Under the pieces are notes generated by a model. It was given only the letters and a program-made list of their open reading frames with translations, did not search any database and was not told the origin of the DNA. A stretch of DNA of 64,000 nt from NCBI RefSeq assembly GCF_027213715.1, contig NZ_JAPWGM010000005.1, positions 310,001-374,000 of the forward strand, written 5' to 3'. This stretch comes from Pedobacter punctiformis (GTDB taxonomy: Bacteria; Bacteroidota; Bacteroidia; Sphingobacteriales; Sphingobacteriaceae). The position numbers and the translations under genes were made by a program. This document shows positions 44,346 through 54,589 of the stretch, piece by piece. Numbering within the stretch: position 1 is the stretch's first letter; each line of letters starts with the position of its first letter.

Positions 44346-45581
44346 TTAACCGTAAATCTTTTTAAGAATCATTTCAGTAGCACCTTTTTGATCTTTTACA
44401 TATTTCTTCGCAATTGCTGCTGCTTCTGGATTTTCCTTAAAGCTTTCAAAAGCAGAAATCAATTCTTCAACAGAAGAGATACTTTTAGCAGCATTAAGTG
44501 TAATTAAATCTTTTGCTTCCTGAAATTTTTGATATTTAGGGCCAAAAATAACAGGTAATCCAAAAGCTGCAGCTTCGAGCGTATTGTGTATACCTGCGCC
44601 AAAACCACCGCCAATATAGGCCAGTTTTCCATATTGATATAAGGAAGAAAGCATGCCAATATTATCGATAATTAAAACCTGAGCATTGCTAAATTGTATT
44701 CTTGAATTTTCTGTCTGCAATTGAGCATGCAGTGCTGAAAACCGGGAACTATTTGCTGAAAATAATTGCTCGATACTGTCAATGTGATTCTCATCAATTT
44801 CGTGCGGTGCAATAATAAATTTCCAGTCGGGATACTTTTCAGGTAAAACAGATAAAAATTTTTCATCCTCAGGCCAGGTGCTGCCACAAATTAAAACCGG
44901 ATCACTTCCAATAAATTTCTCTATTTCCGTTAACTGTTTAGGCGATTGAGCATTGTCATAAACCCGGTCGAAACGGGTATCGCCATTAATCGTTACATTA
45001 TTTAAACCAATTGATTTTAACAAGGTTTCACTTTCTTTATTCTGAACAAAAAAGTGAGTTACGTTTTTGAGGATGTTCCGGTAAAAGCTGCCGTACCATT
45101 TAAAAAAAGTCTGTTTTTCTCTGAAAATGCCTGAAATAACATAAAGCGGAATGTTGTTCTTTTTAAGTGCTTTAAAGTAGAAATGCCAAAACTCATACTT
45201 GGTAAAAATGGCCATTTCGGGATTAATGCTTTGGATAAACCTTTTTGCATTGCCGGCCGTGTCGAGTGGTAAATAAAAAACATCTGCCAGGGCATAATTT
45301 TTTCTGATTTCGTAACCCGATGGAGAAAAAAAGGTAACCACAATTTTCTTTGCTGGAAATCGATCTTTTAACTTTTCTAAAACAGGCCTGCCTTGCTCAA
45401 ATTCTCCAAGGGAGGCAAAATGAAACCAAATGTGTTTATCGGCAGGATTAATTTTTTGAGCAATCTGGTTAAAAATATTTTTACGGCCATTGATAAATAA
45501 TTTCGCTTTGTGGTTAAAAAGTGAAAATATCCAAATAATGAGGCCATAAAATCTAATTCCTAGTATGTAAAGCAAAAGCAT
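44346..45581 (-). CDS. waaA: 3-deoxy-D-manno-octulosonic acid (Kdo) transferase
   Basis: A 411-aa GT30 enzyme that adds Kdo to lipid A precursors on the inner membrane, needed for lipopolysaccharide. An N-terminal helix anchors it. Motifs: F-H-F-A-S-L-G-E-F-E-Q-G-R-P, F-F-S-P-S-G-Y-E, and the C-terminal I-G-G-G-F-G-A-G-I-H-N-T-L-E-A-A-A-F-G-L-P with the donor site. It lies between the hemH operon and the UDP-sugar operon and is divergent from ugd. Confidence 0.95.
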   Translation of the reverse strand: MLLLYILGIRFYGLIIWIFSLFNHKAKLFINGRKNIFNQIAQKINPADKHIWFHFASLGEFEQGRPVLEKLKDRFPAKKIVVTFFSPSGYEIRKNYALADVFYLPLDTAGNAKRFIQSINPEMAIFTKYEFWHFYFKALKKNNIPLYVISGIFREKQTFFKWYGSFYRNILKNVTHFFVQNKESETLLKSIGLNNVTINGDTRFDRVYDNAQSPKQLTEIEKFIGSDPVLICGSTWPEDEKFLSVLPEKYPDWKFIIAPHEIDENHIDSIEQLFSANSSRFSALHAQLQTENSRIQFSNAQVLIIDNIGMLSSLYQYGKLAYIGGGFGAGIHNTLEAAAFGLPVIFGPKYQKFQEAKDLITLNAAKSISSVEELISAFESFKENPEAAAIAKKYVKDQKGATEMILKKIYG

Positions 45582-45644
45582 TGAGTGTAATTTCTTATCT
45601 TCGTGGCAATATAAAACGAATATATTTAAAAAGCTTAATAATAG

Positions 45645-46955
45645 ATGAAGATAGCCGTAATTGGTACCGGATACGTAGGTTTGGTTACCGGAACTTGTTT
45701 AGCCGAAACTGGAAATGATGTTATTTGTGTTGACATAAATGAAGCAAAGGTAAAGCAAATGCAAAATGGTGAAGTACCCATTTACGAACCTGGTTTAGAT
45801 TTGCTTTTTCATAGAAATATTGAGCAAGGCAGATTGCTTTTTACCACTAATTTGGCTGAAGCGGTAGAGAAATCTCAAATTATATTTATGGCTTTACCAA
45901 CGCCTCCGGGCGGTGATGGAGCAGCTGATCTTTCGTACATTTTGGGTGCAGCAAAAGATATCTCAAAGCTGATCACGGAATATAAAATAATCATTAATAA
46001 ATCTACCGTTCCGGTTGGAACTGCAGATAAAGTTAAAGCCGTTTTTGTAGAAAATACCAACATTGAAGTTGATGTCGTTTCTAATCCTGAATTTTTACGT
46101 GAAGGTGTAGCTGTTGATGACTTTATGAAACCCGACCGTGTGGTATTGGGTACCAGAAGTGAAAAAGCAATGAAAATAATGGCTGACCTTTACGCACCAT
46201 ATGTGCGCCAGGGAAACCCGGTTTTGTTTATGGATGAACGTTCATCTGAGTTGACAAAATATGCTGCTAATTCTTTTTTAGCAACTAAAATTACCTTTAT
46301 GAACGAAATTGCCAACCTTTGCGAATTGGTTGGTGCCGATGTTGATGCGGTAAGAAGAGGAATCGGCTCGGATGACCGTATTGGTAAACGCTTTCTTTTT
46401 CCGGGTGTTGGTTATGGTGGATCATGTTTTCCAAAAGATGTGCAGGCATTGGTTAAATCATCAGATGCTTATGCTTACGATTTCCAAATTCTGAAATCGG
46501 TTATGGAAGTTAATGAAAAACAAAAAACCATCCTGGTTGATAAAGTGTTGAAATATTACAAAAATGACATTAAGGGCAAACATTTTGCGTTATGGGGCTT
46601 AGCCTTTAAACCAGAAACTGACGATATCAGAGAAGCGCCTGCTTTATATATTATTGATGCTTTGAAAAAACAAGGTGCTACAGTTACGGTATTTGATCCT
46701 GAAGCGATGGAAAATGTAAAGCAAACCATTGGCGATCAGGTTAATTATGCTAAAAACCAATATGAAGCGTTAGAAAATGCAGATGCTTTATTGATTGCAA
46801 CCGAGTGGTCGGTTTTCCGCAACCCTGATTTTGATAAGATTGAAAGTAAAATTAAAAATAAGGTAGTTTTTGACGGGCGTAATTTGTACGACCTGCAAAA
46901 AATGATCGATTTGGGTTATTATTACAACAGTATTGGTAGAAAACTAATTGATTAA
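45645..46955 (+). CDS. ugd: UDP-glucose 6-dehydrogenase
   Basis: A 436-aa NAD-dependent enzyme making UDP-glucuronate. Rossmann motif G-T-G-Y-V-G (7-12), [17 protein letters not shown], catalytic C261 in [10 protein letters not shown], and [15 protein letters not shown] are all present. It opens the operon ugd-uxs-galE; uxs starts one base after its stop. A possible -7 element TATCTTCG lies at 45596-45603. Confidence 0.96.
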   Translation: MKIAVIGTGYVGLVTGTCLAETGNDVICVDINEAKVKQMQNGEVPIYEPGLDLLFHRNIEQGRLLFTTNLAEAVEKSQIIFMALPTPPGGDGAADLSYILGAAKDISKLITEYKIIINKSTVPVGTADKVKAVFVENTNIEVDVVSNPEFLREGVAVDDFMKPDRVVLGTRSEKAMKIMADLYAPYVRQGNPVLFMDERSSELTKYAANSFLATKITFMNEIANLCELVGADVDAVRRGIGSDDRIGKRFLFPGVGYGGSCFPKDVQALVKSSDAYAYDFQILKSVMEVNEKQKTILVDKVLKYYKNDIKGKHFALWGLAFKPETDDIREAPALYIIDALKKQGATVTVFDPEAMENVKQTIGDQVNYAKNQYEALENADALLIATEWSVFRNPDFDKIESKIKNKVVFDGRNLYDLQKMIDLGYYYNSIGRKLID

Positions 46956-46956
46956 G

Positions 46957-47946
46957 ATGAGTCGTAAAAGAATTCTGATAACAGGAGCAGCCGGATTTTT
47001 AGGTTCGCACCTTTGCGATCGTTTTATAAAAGAAGATTATCATGTAATTGGTATGGATAACCTGATTACGGGTGATCTGGCTAATATTGAACACCTTTTT
47101 AACCTGGAAAATTTCGAGTTTTATAACCACGATGTTTCCAAATTTGTTCATATTCCTGGTAATTTAGATTATATCCTGCATTTTGCCTCACCTGCCAGTC
47201 CGATTGATTATTTAAAAATTCCAATCCAAACGTTAAAAGTTGGTTCATTGGGCACACATAATTTACTGGGACTTGCAAGAGCTAAAGGCGCAAGAATGTT
47301 AATCGCTTCTACTTCAGAGGTGTATGGCGATCCTAGTGTTAACCCCCAGCCTGAAGAGTATTGGGGAAACGTTAATCCTGTAGGACCACGTGGTGTTTAC
47401 GATGAAGCAAAACGTTTTCAGGAAGCAATAACAATGGCTTATCATACTTTTCATGGCGTTGAAACGAGGATTGTCCGTATTTTCAATACTTATGGACCAA
47501 GAATGCGCCTTAATGATGGCCGGGTTTTACCTGCTTTTATTGGTCAGGCATTAAGAGGAGAAGACCTGACCGTTTTTGGTGATGGCTCTCAAACCCGTTC
47601 ATTTTGCTACGTAGATGATTTAATTGAAGGGATTTATCGCTTATTGATGTCGGATTATGCACAGCCTGTAAATATTGGCAACCCTGATGAGATTACGATC
47701 AAACAGTTTTGTGAAGAAATCATTAAACTAACCGGAACGTCTCAAAAAATTGTTTACAAAGAACTGCCTCAGGATGATCCTAAACAACGCCGTCCGGATA
47801 TTACAAAAGCAAAAGCGTTATTAGGCTGGGAACCCAAGATTGGCAGAGCAGAAGGACTTAAAATTACATACGAATACTTCAAGTCTTTACCGGCCGAAGC
47901 ATTACAAAAAATAGAACATAAAGATTTCACAACATTCAATCGTTAA
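46957..47946 (+). CDS. uxs: UDP-glucuronate decarboxylase (UDP-xylose synthase)
   Basis: About 329 aa, an extended short-chain dehydrogenase (NAD-binding [10 protein letters not shown]) with the UXS-type [16 protein letters not shown] (Y-xxx-K catalytic pair) and [10 protein letters not shown]. It converts UDP-glucuronate from Ugd to UDP-xylose. Start ATG at 46957, not the TTG at 46948. It is followed by galE one base later, so an extracellular polysaccharide or LPS pathway is implied. Confidence 0.93.
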   Translation: MSRKRILITGAAGFLGSHLCDRFIKEDYHVIGMDNLITGDLANIEHLFNLENFEFYNHDVSKFVHIPGNLDYILHFASPASPIDYLKIPIQTLKVGSLGTHNLLGLARAKGARMLIASTSEVYGDPSVNPQPEEYWGNVNPVGPRGVYDEAKRFQEAITMAYHTFHGVETRIVRIFNTYGPRMRLNDGRVLPAFIGQALRGEDLTVFGDGSQTRSFCYVDDLIEGIYRLLMSDYAQPVNIGNPDEITIKQFCEEIIKLTGTSQKIVYKELPQDDPKQRRPDITKAKALLGWEPKIGRAEGLKITYEYFKSLPAEALQKIEHKDFTTFNR

Positions 47947-47947
47947 A

Positions 47948-48970
47948 ATGGCTAAAATATTAGTTACCGGGGGTACCGGTTATATTGGTTCTCATACCGT
48001 AGTAGAATTACACAATGCAGGATATGAAGTGGTTATTTTGGATAACCTTTCAAACTCAAATATTAAAATTTTAACTCAGCTGCACGAGATTACAGGTAAA
48101 TGGCACGATTTCCATGAAATTGATTTACAAGATGATAAAGCAGTTCAGGAATTTGCAGAAAATCATACCGATATTAGCGGAATTATTCATTTTGCAGCTT
48201 ACAAAGCTGTTGGCGAATCGGTAGAGCAGCCTTTAAAATATTATAAAAATAATTTTTACAGCTTAATTAACCTGCTAACCTCTTTTAACAAGAAAATAAA
48301 TTTCGTTTTTTCTTCTTCATGTACAGTTTATGGTCAACCAGATACTTTACCGGTAACAGAAGCTGCACCTGTTAAAAAAGCAGAGTCGCCATATGGTAAT
48401 ACCAAACAAATTGCCGAAGAAATTCTGGAAGAAACCGCTGCGGTAACTCCGGATTTGAATGTAATTGCCTTGCGTTATTTTAACCCGGTTGGTGCACATG
48501 AAACGGCTTTGATTGGTGAATTGCCAAACGGCATTCCGGCTAACCTGGTTCCTTTTATTACGCAATCTGCTATTGGCAAACGCGGACCGATAACTGTTTA
48601 TGGCGATGATTATGATACCCCGGATGGTTCAGCAATTCGTGATTATATCCATGTTGTTGATTTGGCCAAAGCACACGTTGCTGCAATAAAACGTTTGGAA
48701 GAAAATAAAGCAGGTACCAACTACGAAGTATTTAATGTAGGAACGGGTAAAGGAAGTTCTGTTTTAGAAATTATTGCTGCTTTTGAAAAATCAACCGGAA
48801 CCAAACTGGATTATAAAATCGGACCAAGAAGGGCGGGAGATATTATTCAGATTTTTGGGGATGTAAGAAAATCTAATGAAGAATTGGATTGGAAAGCAAA
48901 CCTGGACTTGAATGAAATGATGCGTTCGGCCTGGGAATGGGAAAAATATATAAAAGCTAATCCTTTTTAG
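47948..48970 (+). CDS. galE: UDP-glucose 4-epimerase
   Basis: A 340-aa NAD-dependent epimerase: G-G-T-G-Y-I-G-S-H-T, F-S-S-S-C-T-V-Y-G, S-P-Y-G-N-T-K (Y-xxx-K) and R-Y-F-N-P-V-G-A-H. It interconverts UDP-glucose and UDP-galactose. It is the third gene of the UDP-sugar operon. The next gene begins on the base after its stop codon. Confidence 0.95.
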   Translation: MAKILVTGGTGYIGSHTVVELHNAGYEVVILDNLSNSNIKILTQLHEITGKWHDFHEIDLQDDKAVQEFAENHTDISGIIHFAAYKAVGESVEQPLKYYKNNFYSLINLLTSFNKKINFVFSSSCTVYGQPDTLPVTEAAPVKKAESPYGNTKQIAEEILEETAAVTPDLNVIALRYFNPVGAHETALIGELPNGIPANLVPFITQSAIGKRGPITVYGDDYDTPDGSAIRDYIHVVDLAKAHVAAIKRLEENKAGTNYEVFNVGTGKGSSVLEIIAAFEKSTGTKLDYKIGPRRAGDIIQIFGDVRKSNEELDWKANLDLNEMMRSAWEWEKYIKANPF

Positions 48971-49525
48971 ATGAAGCTGGCGGAGCACAAAGATTTAAAA
49001 CTGGCGATAACAGATTTACCTGTTAAAGAAAAAGACAAGTTACTGTTGCGTTTGGTTGCTAAAGATAAAGTGCTTACAGAACACCTTCATTATAAGCTAC
49101 TGGAAGATGAAACCGATCTGGAGGATAGAAAAGAAAAGATAAAAACCGATGTTGCTGAACAGATTTTAGAGTTGAAAAACCTGAACGCTAAAGAAGCACT
49201 CGTTAAAGTTCGAAAGATGATTACCACGGTTAATCATTTTTATAAAGTTACAAAAGATGCTGTTGGAGAGGTTGAACTCAAAATCTACATCTTAAATATT
49301 ATCCCGATAGCGTACAAAGGTAAAATCCTTTCCTATCGGGATTTTATGATTCTGTTTTCTGTTTATTATTTAAAAACGGTTGCTGTAACGTTAAATAAGT
49401 TTAAAAAACTACATGAAGATCTGCAATTTGATTTAAGCGGAGAAGTTAACCAATTACTGGATAAAATTTATTCATCCAAATTAGCATCAGCAGCCGAATC
49501 ATCAAATCTCCCGAAAGAACTCTAA
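48971..49525 (+). CDS. Hypothetical protein at the end of the UDP-sugar operon
   Basis: A 184-aa soluble, highly charged helical protein. The first 75 residues are rich in K, E and D and look coiled-coil-like; the rest holds a conserved-looking F-Y-K-V-T-K-D-A-V-G-E-V-E-L-K and S-Y-R-D-F-M-I-L-F-S-V-Y-Y-L-K. The ATG abuts the galE stop with no spacer, implying coupling. No family is recognised; related proteins I recall from Bacteroidota are also uncharacterised. Confidence 0.65.
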   Translation: MKLAEHKDLKLAITDLPVKEKDKLLLRLVAKDKVLTEHLHYKLLEDETDLEDRKEKIKTDVAEQILELKNLNAKEALVKVRKMITTVNHFYKVTKDAVGEVELKIYILNIIPIAYKGKILSYRDFMILFSVYYLKTVAVTLNKFKKLHEDLQFDLSGEVNQLLDKIYSSKLASAAESSNLPKEL

Positions 49526-49549
49526 ATTTAATGCTTAATTATCCCATTT

Positions 49550-50287
49550 ATGTTCGGATTATTTAAAAAGAAAAAAATAGCACCCGAATTTAATTTTTCT
49601 AATATTGGAACTGATATGCACTCGCATATTATTCCGGGTATAGATGATGGTGCCCAAACCATTAACGATTCTTTGCTTTTAGCAAAGAAATTTAAGGAAC
49701 TTGGCTTTAAAAAGCTAATTGCCACACCTCATATTATGGCCGACTATTTTCGAAATACGCCTGATACCATTAACCGGGGTTTAGATATTTTGAGAAAAGG
49801 CTTACAGGAAATTCAACTGGATTTAGAAGTAGATGCTGCAGCGGAGTATTACCTGGATGAAACACTGGAAAGAAAAGTTAAACAGAAAGAGGTGCTTACT
49901 TTTGGTAATCATTATGTGCTTTTTGAGCTTTCGTACATAAATGCACCTCAAAATTTAATCGATTTTATAAAAACCATGCAGGACGCTGGTTATAAACCTG
50001 TACTTGCCCATCCCGAAAGGTATCCTTATTACTATGCTTCAATAGAAAAGTATCACCAGATCAGGGAAACGGGCTGTTTAATGCAGTTAAATTCTATTGC
50101 GCTGACAGGTTATTATGGTTCGGGCGCAAAAAAAGTGGCTATAGAAATGGTTGAAAATCATATGATTGATTTTATAGGAAGTGATATGCACCATTTAAAA
50201 CACGCTGCGGCTTTAGAAGAAAGTTTAAGCACGGCAGAAATGCAGAAACTTTTAAGTCAGCACCAGTTAAATAATGTTTTGCTTTAA
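49550..50287 (+). CDS. CpsB/CapC-type tyrosine-protein phosphatase
   Basis: A 245-aa PHP-fold metal-dependent phosphatase. Metal motifs: D-M-H24-S-H26-I-I-P-G-I-D-D-G, A-T-P-H-I-M, V-L-A-H-P-E-R-Y and S-D-M-H-H. In capsule systems it dephosphorylates the BY-kinase that controls polysaccharide export. Placement after ugd, uxs and galE supports a polysaccharide role, though no Wzc-type kinase is in the window. Confidence 0.88.
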   Translation: MFGLFKKKKIAPEFNFSNIGTDMHSHIIPGIDDGAQTINDSLLLAKKFKELGFKKLIATPHIMADYFRNTPDTINRGLDILRKGLQEIQLDLEVDAAAEYYLDETLERKVKQKEVLTFGNHYVLFELSYINAPQNLIDFIKTMQDAGYKPVLAHPERYPYYYASIEKYHQIRETGCLMQLNSIALTGYYGSGAKKVAIEMVENHMIDFIGSDMHHLKHAAALEESLSTAEMQKLLSQHQLNNVLL

Positions 50288-50300
50288 GCTTAAAGTCTTT

Positions 50301-51533
50301 TTATTCGTATCTTAATGCTTCTACCGGATCTAATTTAGATGCTTTTTTAGCAGGATAGTAACCAGAACCAATACCAACTAAAACACAAAGTAAAAATCCA
50401 CCAATAATAAATACCCATGGGATTATAAATGCACCACCCATAGCAAGGGATATAATATTACCTAAGAGAATACCCAGAAAAATGCCGAGTGCTCCGCCCA
50501 TTAAACAAATTACTACGGCTTCTATTAAAAACTGACGGCGGATAACCTGTGGGTTAGCTCCAATCGCTTTTCTAATTCCAATTTCCCGCGTACGCTCGGT
50601 AACCGAAACCAGCATAATATTCATTAAACCAATGGAAGCGCCAATTAAAGTTATAATCCCGATGGCTACCCCACCAATGGCTACGAAGGCAAGGTTTTCG
50701 AATAAGGTTTGAGCTATAGCATCACTCTTTGTGATCTCAAAATTATTGGTTTCCGTGACTTTTACCTTTCTGATATTTCTGAATAAGGCTGTCGATTCTC
50801 CAATAACATTATCCATAATGTCGTTATTAGGAACCATAACGGTAATGGTATAAGAAGGGTTAGCATTGGCATTAATTTGCTTTGCTTTTAATAATGGAAC
50901 ATACACCGCTCTATCGCCACTGAAACCCATACTTGACCCTTTTTTTGCCAAAATCCCGACAATTTTAAATCTGTTGTTCCCAACATTGATCAACTTATCC
51001 ATCGGGTCGGAATTTTTAAATAGCTTCTCTACTACATCACCACCCACAATACAAACATTTGAGCCCATTTCTACTTCAGACTTGCTGAAATTTCGACCTT
51101 CTGAAAGATTTAAACCTTGCGCAGCCAAACCATTTTCGTCAACCCCCTGTACATTAATATTTGGATTGGTTTTTAAACTGCCGTATTTTACTGTAGAACC
51201 ACCACTGGCAAAAACACTTACGGCAACGGTTGCCGGTGTATTCAGACTGTCTTTAAATCTTACCGCATCTTCATATCTGATTTCTTTAAAAGGCTTAGGG
51301 CGTTTACCCGGACCACCAATTCTAATTCCTGTGCCACGGTTTCTGATGGTAAAAGAGTTAGCACCCATGCTGCTAAACGCTTCTGTCATACTTTTCTTAA
51401 CCGCATCAAGTGTAGTTAAAATACCAACTAAAGCCATTAAACCTATGGCAATAATTAGGGCCGTTAGCATGGTGCGTAAACGATTGCCTTTAATTGATTC
51501 TAATGCCAGCCTGATATTTTCTCTGTAATTCAT
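50301..51533 (-). CDS. MacB-type ABC transporter permease
   Basis: About 410 aa with the MacB/FtsX layout: one N-terminal helix (after R-L-R-T-M-L-T-A-L-I-I-A-I-G), a periplasmic core domain (about 45-260), and three C-terminal helices including L-V-S-V-T-E-R-T-R-E-I-G-I-R-K-A-I-G-A, the coupling motif, and A-S-K-L-D-P-V-E-A-L-R-Y-E. Start ATG at 51533; the frame from 51572 adds 13 atypical residues. The ATPase partner is not adjacent. Substrate unknown; such permeases export lipoproteins, peptides or drugs. Confidence 0.9.
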   Translation of the reverse strand: MNYRENIRLALESIKGNRLRTMLTALIIAIGLMALVGILTTLDAVKKSMTEAFSSMGANSFTIRNRGTGIRIGGPGKRPKPFKEIRYEDAVRFKDSLNTPATVAVSVFASGGSTVKYGSLKTNPNINVQGVDENGLAAQGLNLSEGRNFSKSEVEMGSNVCIVGGDVVEKLFKNSDPMDKLINVGNNRFKIVGILAKKGSSMGFSGDRAVYVPLLKAKQINANANPSYTITVMVPNNDIMDNVIGESTALFRNIRKVKVTETNNFEITKSDAIAQTLFENLAFVAIGGVAIGIITLIGASIGLMNIMLVSVTERTREIGIRKAIGANPQVIRRQFLIEAVVICLMGGALGIFLGILLGNIISLAMGGAFIIPWVFIIGGFLLCVLVGIGSGYYPAKKASKLDPVEALRYE

Positions 51534-51630
51534 TTGTTGTAAGTAATCAAGTATCCGGGAGTCAAGTAGCAAGATTAGCTTTTAGCCTTAAACCCTATAC
51601 CTTTGCCTTAAACCTTAATTTGTAAAAATA

Positions 51631-51660
51631 AAAAAAGTCCCGATGTTTAGACAAGGGGAC
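51631..51660 (-). terminator. Terminator of the IscA-type gene
   Basis: On the minus strand GTCCC at 51656-51660 pairs with GGGAC at 51637-51641 and is followed by at least six T residues. It sits 29 bases after the stop of the IscA-family gene, upstream of the MacB permease. Confidence 0.6.
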
Positions 51661-51688
51661 CGTACTATATGTTACAATAATATTTTGT

Positions 51689-52042
51689 TTATGCCGAAAA
51701 ACTTGTGCCACAGCCACAAGTACTGGTTGCATTTGGATTAATAAAGGTAAAACCACGCGAATTTAAACCGTCCTGCCAGTCAATCATCATTCCCATTAAA
51801 TACATTTGGTGGGCTTTATTCATATATACTTTAATGCCGTCAATGAAAAACTCCTGATCGCCATCTTTTTTCTGATCGAAACCTAAAACATAGTTCATCC
51901 CGGCGCAACCGCCACCCTCAACGCCAACACGTAAACCAAAATCTTCTGCAATTTCTTGCTGATCTTTTAATTTATATAACTCTTTTGCTGCGTTTTCAGA
52001 AAAACTTACCGGTGCAAATGCTGTATCAACTGTTGTACTCAT
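51689..52042 (-). CDS. Iron-sulfur cluster assembly accessory protein (IscA/ErpA/HesB family)
   Basis: A 117-aa A-type carrier for Fe-S clusters. The three invariant cysteines are C46 (G-G-G-C-A-G), C109 and C111 (T-C-G-C-G). The remaining F-S-E-N-A-A-K and G-L-R-V-G-V-E sequences fit the family. It likely passes clusters to enzymes such as IspH. It is monocistronic with a terminator just downstream. Confidence 0.94.
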   Translation of the reverse strand: MSTTVDTAFAPVSFSENAAKELYKLKDQQEIAEDFGLRVGVEGGGCAGMNYVLGFDQKKDGDQEFFIDGIKVYMNKAHQMYLMGMMIDWQDGLNSRGFTFINPNATSTCGCGTSFSA

Positions 52043-52134
52043 GTTATTTAAATTTTAACTGATACAAATATAAATAATAATGCACATTTTTGCTTTTATA
52101 CGGGTGTTAAAATTACCGTAGTTAAACAATACCA

Positions 52135-52665
52135 ATGAATATACAACAGATTGTAACCGATGTAGCCATCTTATTTGCAGGCATCTTTATCGCCCTTATG
52201 GCAGTTTATTATATCCTAAAGGCCGATATTCAACGATTTTTTAACCTTAAAACCATTGAAATTAATAAAGAAGCCAGAACCCACCTTTTACCTTTAAGAT
52301 TACAGGCACACGAAAGACTTATTATTTTTACGGACAGGATTAATCCGGCTAATTTACTGGTGCGCCTGCATCAGCAGGGAATTGGTATTGCCACTTTGCA
52401 GGCTGGTATTTTAAACGAAGTAAGATCAGAATATCAGCATAACATTACGCAGCAGTTATATGTAGGCAGTGTAACCTGGAATGTGGTACGAAAACTTAAG
52501 GATGATACCATTGCTATGATTAATAATGCGGTACAGGGTTTACCTGCCGATGCCAACGGAATAGAATTAAGCAAGGCCATACTGCAACATATGGCTACGA
52601 TAGACGAAAACCCGTACGATTTAACCATTGAGTTAATTAAAAGGGATATTCAGCAATTGTTTTAA
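52135..52665 (+). CDS. Hypothetical membrane-anchored protein
   Basis: A 176-aa protein with one N-terminal transmembrane helix (about 8-30) followed by a soluble helical domain containing A-R-T-H-L-L-P-L-R-L-Q-A-H-E-R-L-I-I-F and E-Y-Q-H-N-I-T-Q-Q-L-Y-V-G. The pattern recalls an uncharacterised Bacteroidota family, but I cannot name it reliably. It starts 93 bases from the divergent IscA-type gene and precedes the mutase by 74 bases. Confidence 0.65.
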   Translation: MNIQQIVTDVAILFAGIFIALMAVYYILKADIQRFFNLKTIEINKEARTHLLPLRLQAHERLIIFTDRINPANLLVRLHQQGIGIATLQAGILNEVRSEYQHNITQQLYVGSVTWNVVRKLKDDTIAMINNAVQGLPADANGIELSKAILQHMATIDENPYDLTIELIKRDIQQLF

Positions 52666-52739
52666 GGAACAATCATTTAAACCGTTAATCCGTTTCGCAA
52701 TTTAACAGTTGACGGGTCAATAGCTAACCAAACTTTAAT

Positions 52740-54287
52740 ATGAGTGATCACAAACATACAACCACTTCGGGTATAGAAATTAAAGAACTTTATACTTCAG
52801 CTAAACCTATGGAGGAAAAACCTGGCGAATTTCCTTTTACACGTGGGATTCAAAAGGATATGTATCGCGGACGCTTGTGGACAATGCGCCAGTATGCCGG
52901 ATTTTCTACAGCTGAAGAATCTAACAAACGTTACCATTATTTATTGGCGCAGGGTACAACAGGACTTTCGGTTGCATTTGATTTACCTACCCAGATTGGT
53001 TATGATTCTGACCATGAAATGGCAGATGGTGAAGTTGGAAAGGTGGGGGTTGCTATTGATTCATTAAAAGATATAGAGATTCTGTTTGACGGCATTGAGC
53101 TGAAAAACATCACCACTTCTATGACCATTAATGCTACAGCTTCAATTTTACTGGCGATGTATATTGCACTTGCTAAAAAACAGGGAGCTGATTTAAAGCA
53201 GATTTCGGGTACCATTCAGAATGACATATTAAAAGAGTACGCTGCAAGAGGGACTTATATTTATCCGCCAAAGCCTTCAATGCGGTTAATTACTGATATT
53301 TTTGAATATTGCAGTAAAGAGGTGCCCAAATGGAACACCATTTCCATTTCAGGCTACCACATCCGAGAAGCGGGCTCAACGGCTGTGCAGGAACTGGCAT
53401 TTACCTTAGCCAATGGAAAAACCTATTTAAAAGCAGCATTGGATAAAGGATTAGACATTAATGTTTTCGCTAAACGTTTATCGTTCTTTTTTAATTGCCA
53501 CAATAATTTTTTTGAAGAAATAGCCAAATTCAGGGCAGCCAGAAGGATGTGGGCCAAAATTACAAAAGAACTTGGGGCTACTGATGTAAAAGCGCAAATG
53601 TTGCGCTTCCATACCCAGACTGGAGGATCTACCTTAACGGCACAGCAACCTTTAAATAATGTAATCAGGGTAAGCAACCAGGCTATGGCTGCGGTATTGG
53701 GTGGTACGCAATCGCTGCATACCAATGGTTATGATGAAGCGCTTTCTTTGCCAACAGAATCAGCAGCAAAAATTGCATTGCGAACACAGCAAATTATAGG
53801 TTTTGAAAGTGGTGTAACGGATACCGTTGATCCATTGGCCGGATCTTTTTTTGTAGAGAATCTTACGGATGAAGTAGAAGCTGCTGCCTGGCTTTATATA
53901 GATAAAATTGATGCAATGGGTGGATCTGTTAATGCGATAGAAAGTGACTACATGCAAAATGAAATTTCTGGCGCAGCTTATCAATATCAAACAGAAGTGG
54001 AAAGCGGGGAAAGGGTTTTAGTTGGGGTAAATAAATTTACACAAGAGGAGGAAGGTATTACTGAAGTTTTTAATATAGATGACTCCATCAGGAAGTTACA
54101 AACAGAGAAACTAAATCAGTTAAAAGCCAATCGTAATGCTGCCGAAGTTAAAGAAGCTTTGGGGGCTTTGGCAAAAGCCGCAAGCACAGATGTTAACCTG
54201 ATGCCTTTAATTATTGATGCGGTAGAAAAGTATGCAACACTGGGTGAAATTGCAGATGTGCTGAGAAGCGTATTTGGGGAATATTAG
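52740..54287 (+). CDS. Methylmalonyl-CoA mutase large subunit, catalytic domain only
   Basis: A 515-aa TIM-barrel domain of the methylmalonyl-CoA mutase family: [22 protein letters not shown] followed by the active-site [10 protein letters not shown] type region and H-T-N-G-Y-D-E-A. It lacks the C-terminal B12-binding domain of full-length enzymes (about 700 aa). It therefore must pair with a separate cobalamin-binding subunit, not found in this window. It likely interconverts methylmalonyl-CoA and succinyl-CoA. Some relatives act on isobutyryl-CoA. Confidence 0.9.
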   Translation: MSDHKHTTTSGIEIKELYTSAKPMEEKPGEFPFTRGIQKDMYRGRLWTMRQYAGFSTAEESNKRYHYLLAQGTTGLSVAFDLPTQIGYDSDHEMADGEVGKVGVAIDSLKDIEILFDGIELKNITTSMTINATASILLAMYIALAKKQGADLKQISGTIQNDILKEYAARGTYIYPPKPSMRLITDIFEYCSKEVPKWNTISISGYHIREAGSTAVQELAFTLANGKTYLKAALDKGLDINVFAKRLSFFFNCHNNFFEEIAKFRAARRMWAKITKELGATDVKAQMLRFHTQTGGSTLTAQQPLNNVIRVSNQAMAAVLGGTQSLHTNGYDEALSLPTESAAKIALRTQQIIGFESGVTDTVDPLAGSFFVENLTDEVEAAAWLYIDKIDAMGGSVNAIESDYMQNEISGAAYQYQTEVESGERVLVGVNKFTQEEEGITEVFNIDDSIRKLQTEKLNQLKANRNAAEVKEALGALAKAASTDVNLMPLIIDAVEKYATLGEIADVLRSVFGEY

Positions 54288-54406
54288 GTAATTAAATCGT
54301 TTTAAATTGAATTTCTACAATTCAATTTCCCCAAATTGCGTAAAATAGGGTCATGATGAGATTGAATAAACTGAATAGAGGTTTTTGTATTAAAATTACA
54401 GTTTAA

Positions 54407-54580
54407 ATAATAGCTTTGATATTCAGTGGGTTTGAGTTTTGTGACTGAGAAACTTCAGAAAATAATTTAGTAAAGCAGCTAAGTGGCCTGGAATTTGCTT
54501 TTCCGAAATCGGTTTATAACAATAGATCGAAAATTGAGCTGCAGGCTGATATTATGTTGAAAACTGATGTGGAGAAATAG
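54407..54580 (+). pseudogene. Possible remnant of a small secreted-protein gene
   Basis: A frame reads I-I-A-L-I-F-S-G-F-E-F-C-D, then TGA at 54446-54448, then 43 open codons (starting E-T-S-E-N-N-L-V-K-Q-L-S-G-L-E-F) to TAG at 54578-54580. The first part resembles the end of a signal or lipoprotein peptide. No start codon remains. It may be a decayed gene or a chance open frame. It lies within the 469-base stretch 54288-54756, which otherwise holds the DnaA boxes and AT-rich sequence before dnaA. Confidence 0.25.
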
Positions 54581-54589
54581 TTATCCACA
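54568..54589. other. DnaA-box pair upstream of dnaA (possible oriC or autoregulatory site)
   Basis: TTATCCACA at 54581-54589 is an exact DnaA box. TGTGGAGAA at 54568-54576 is its near-exact inverse (TTCTCCACA on the minus strand). The two lie four bases apart, 167 bases before the dnaA ATG. The next 60-100 bases (54625-54690) are very AT-rich and could be an unwinding element. A full origin would normally have more boxes, so autoregulation of dnaA is an alternative. Confidence 0.45.

Noticed and set aside
50866..51528. 220-aa plus-strand frame opposite the MacB-type permease
   Set aside because: It is a long antisense shadow of a well-supported gene with intact motifs, and shows no family signature of its own.
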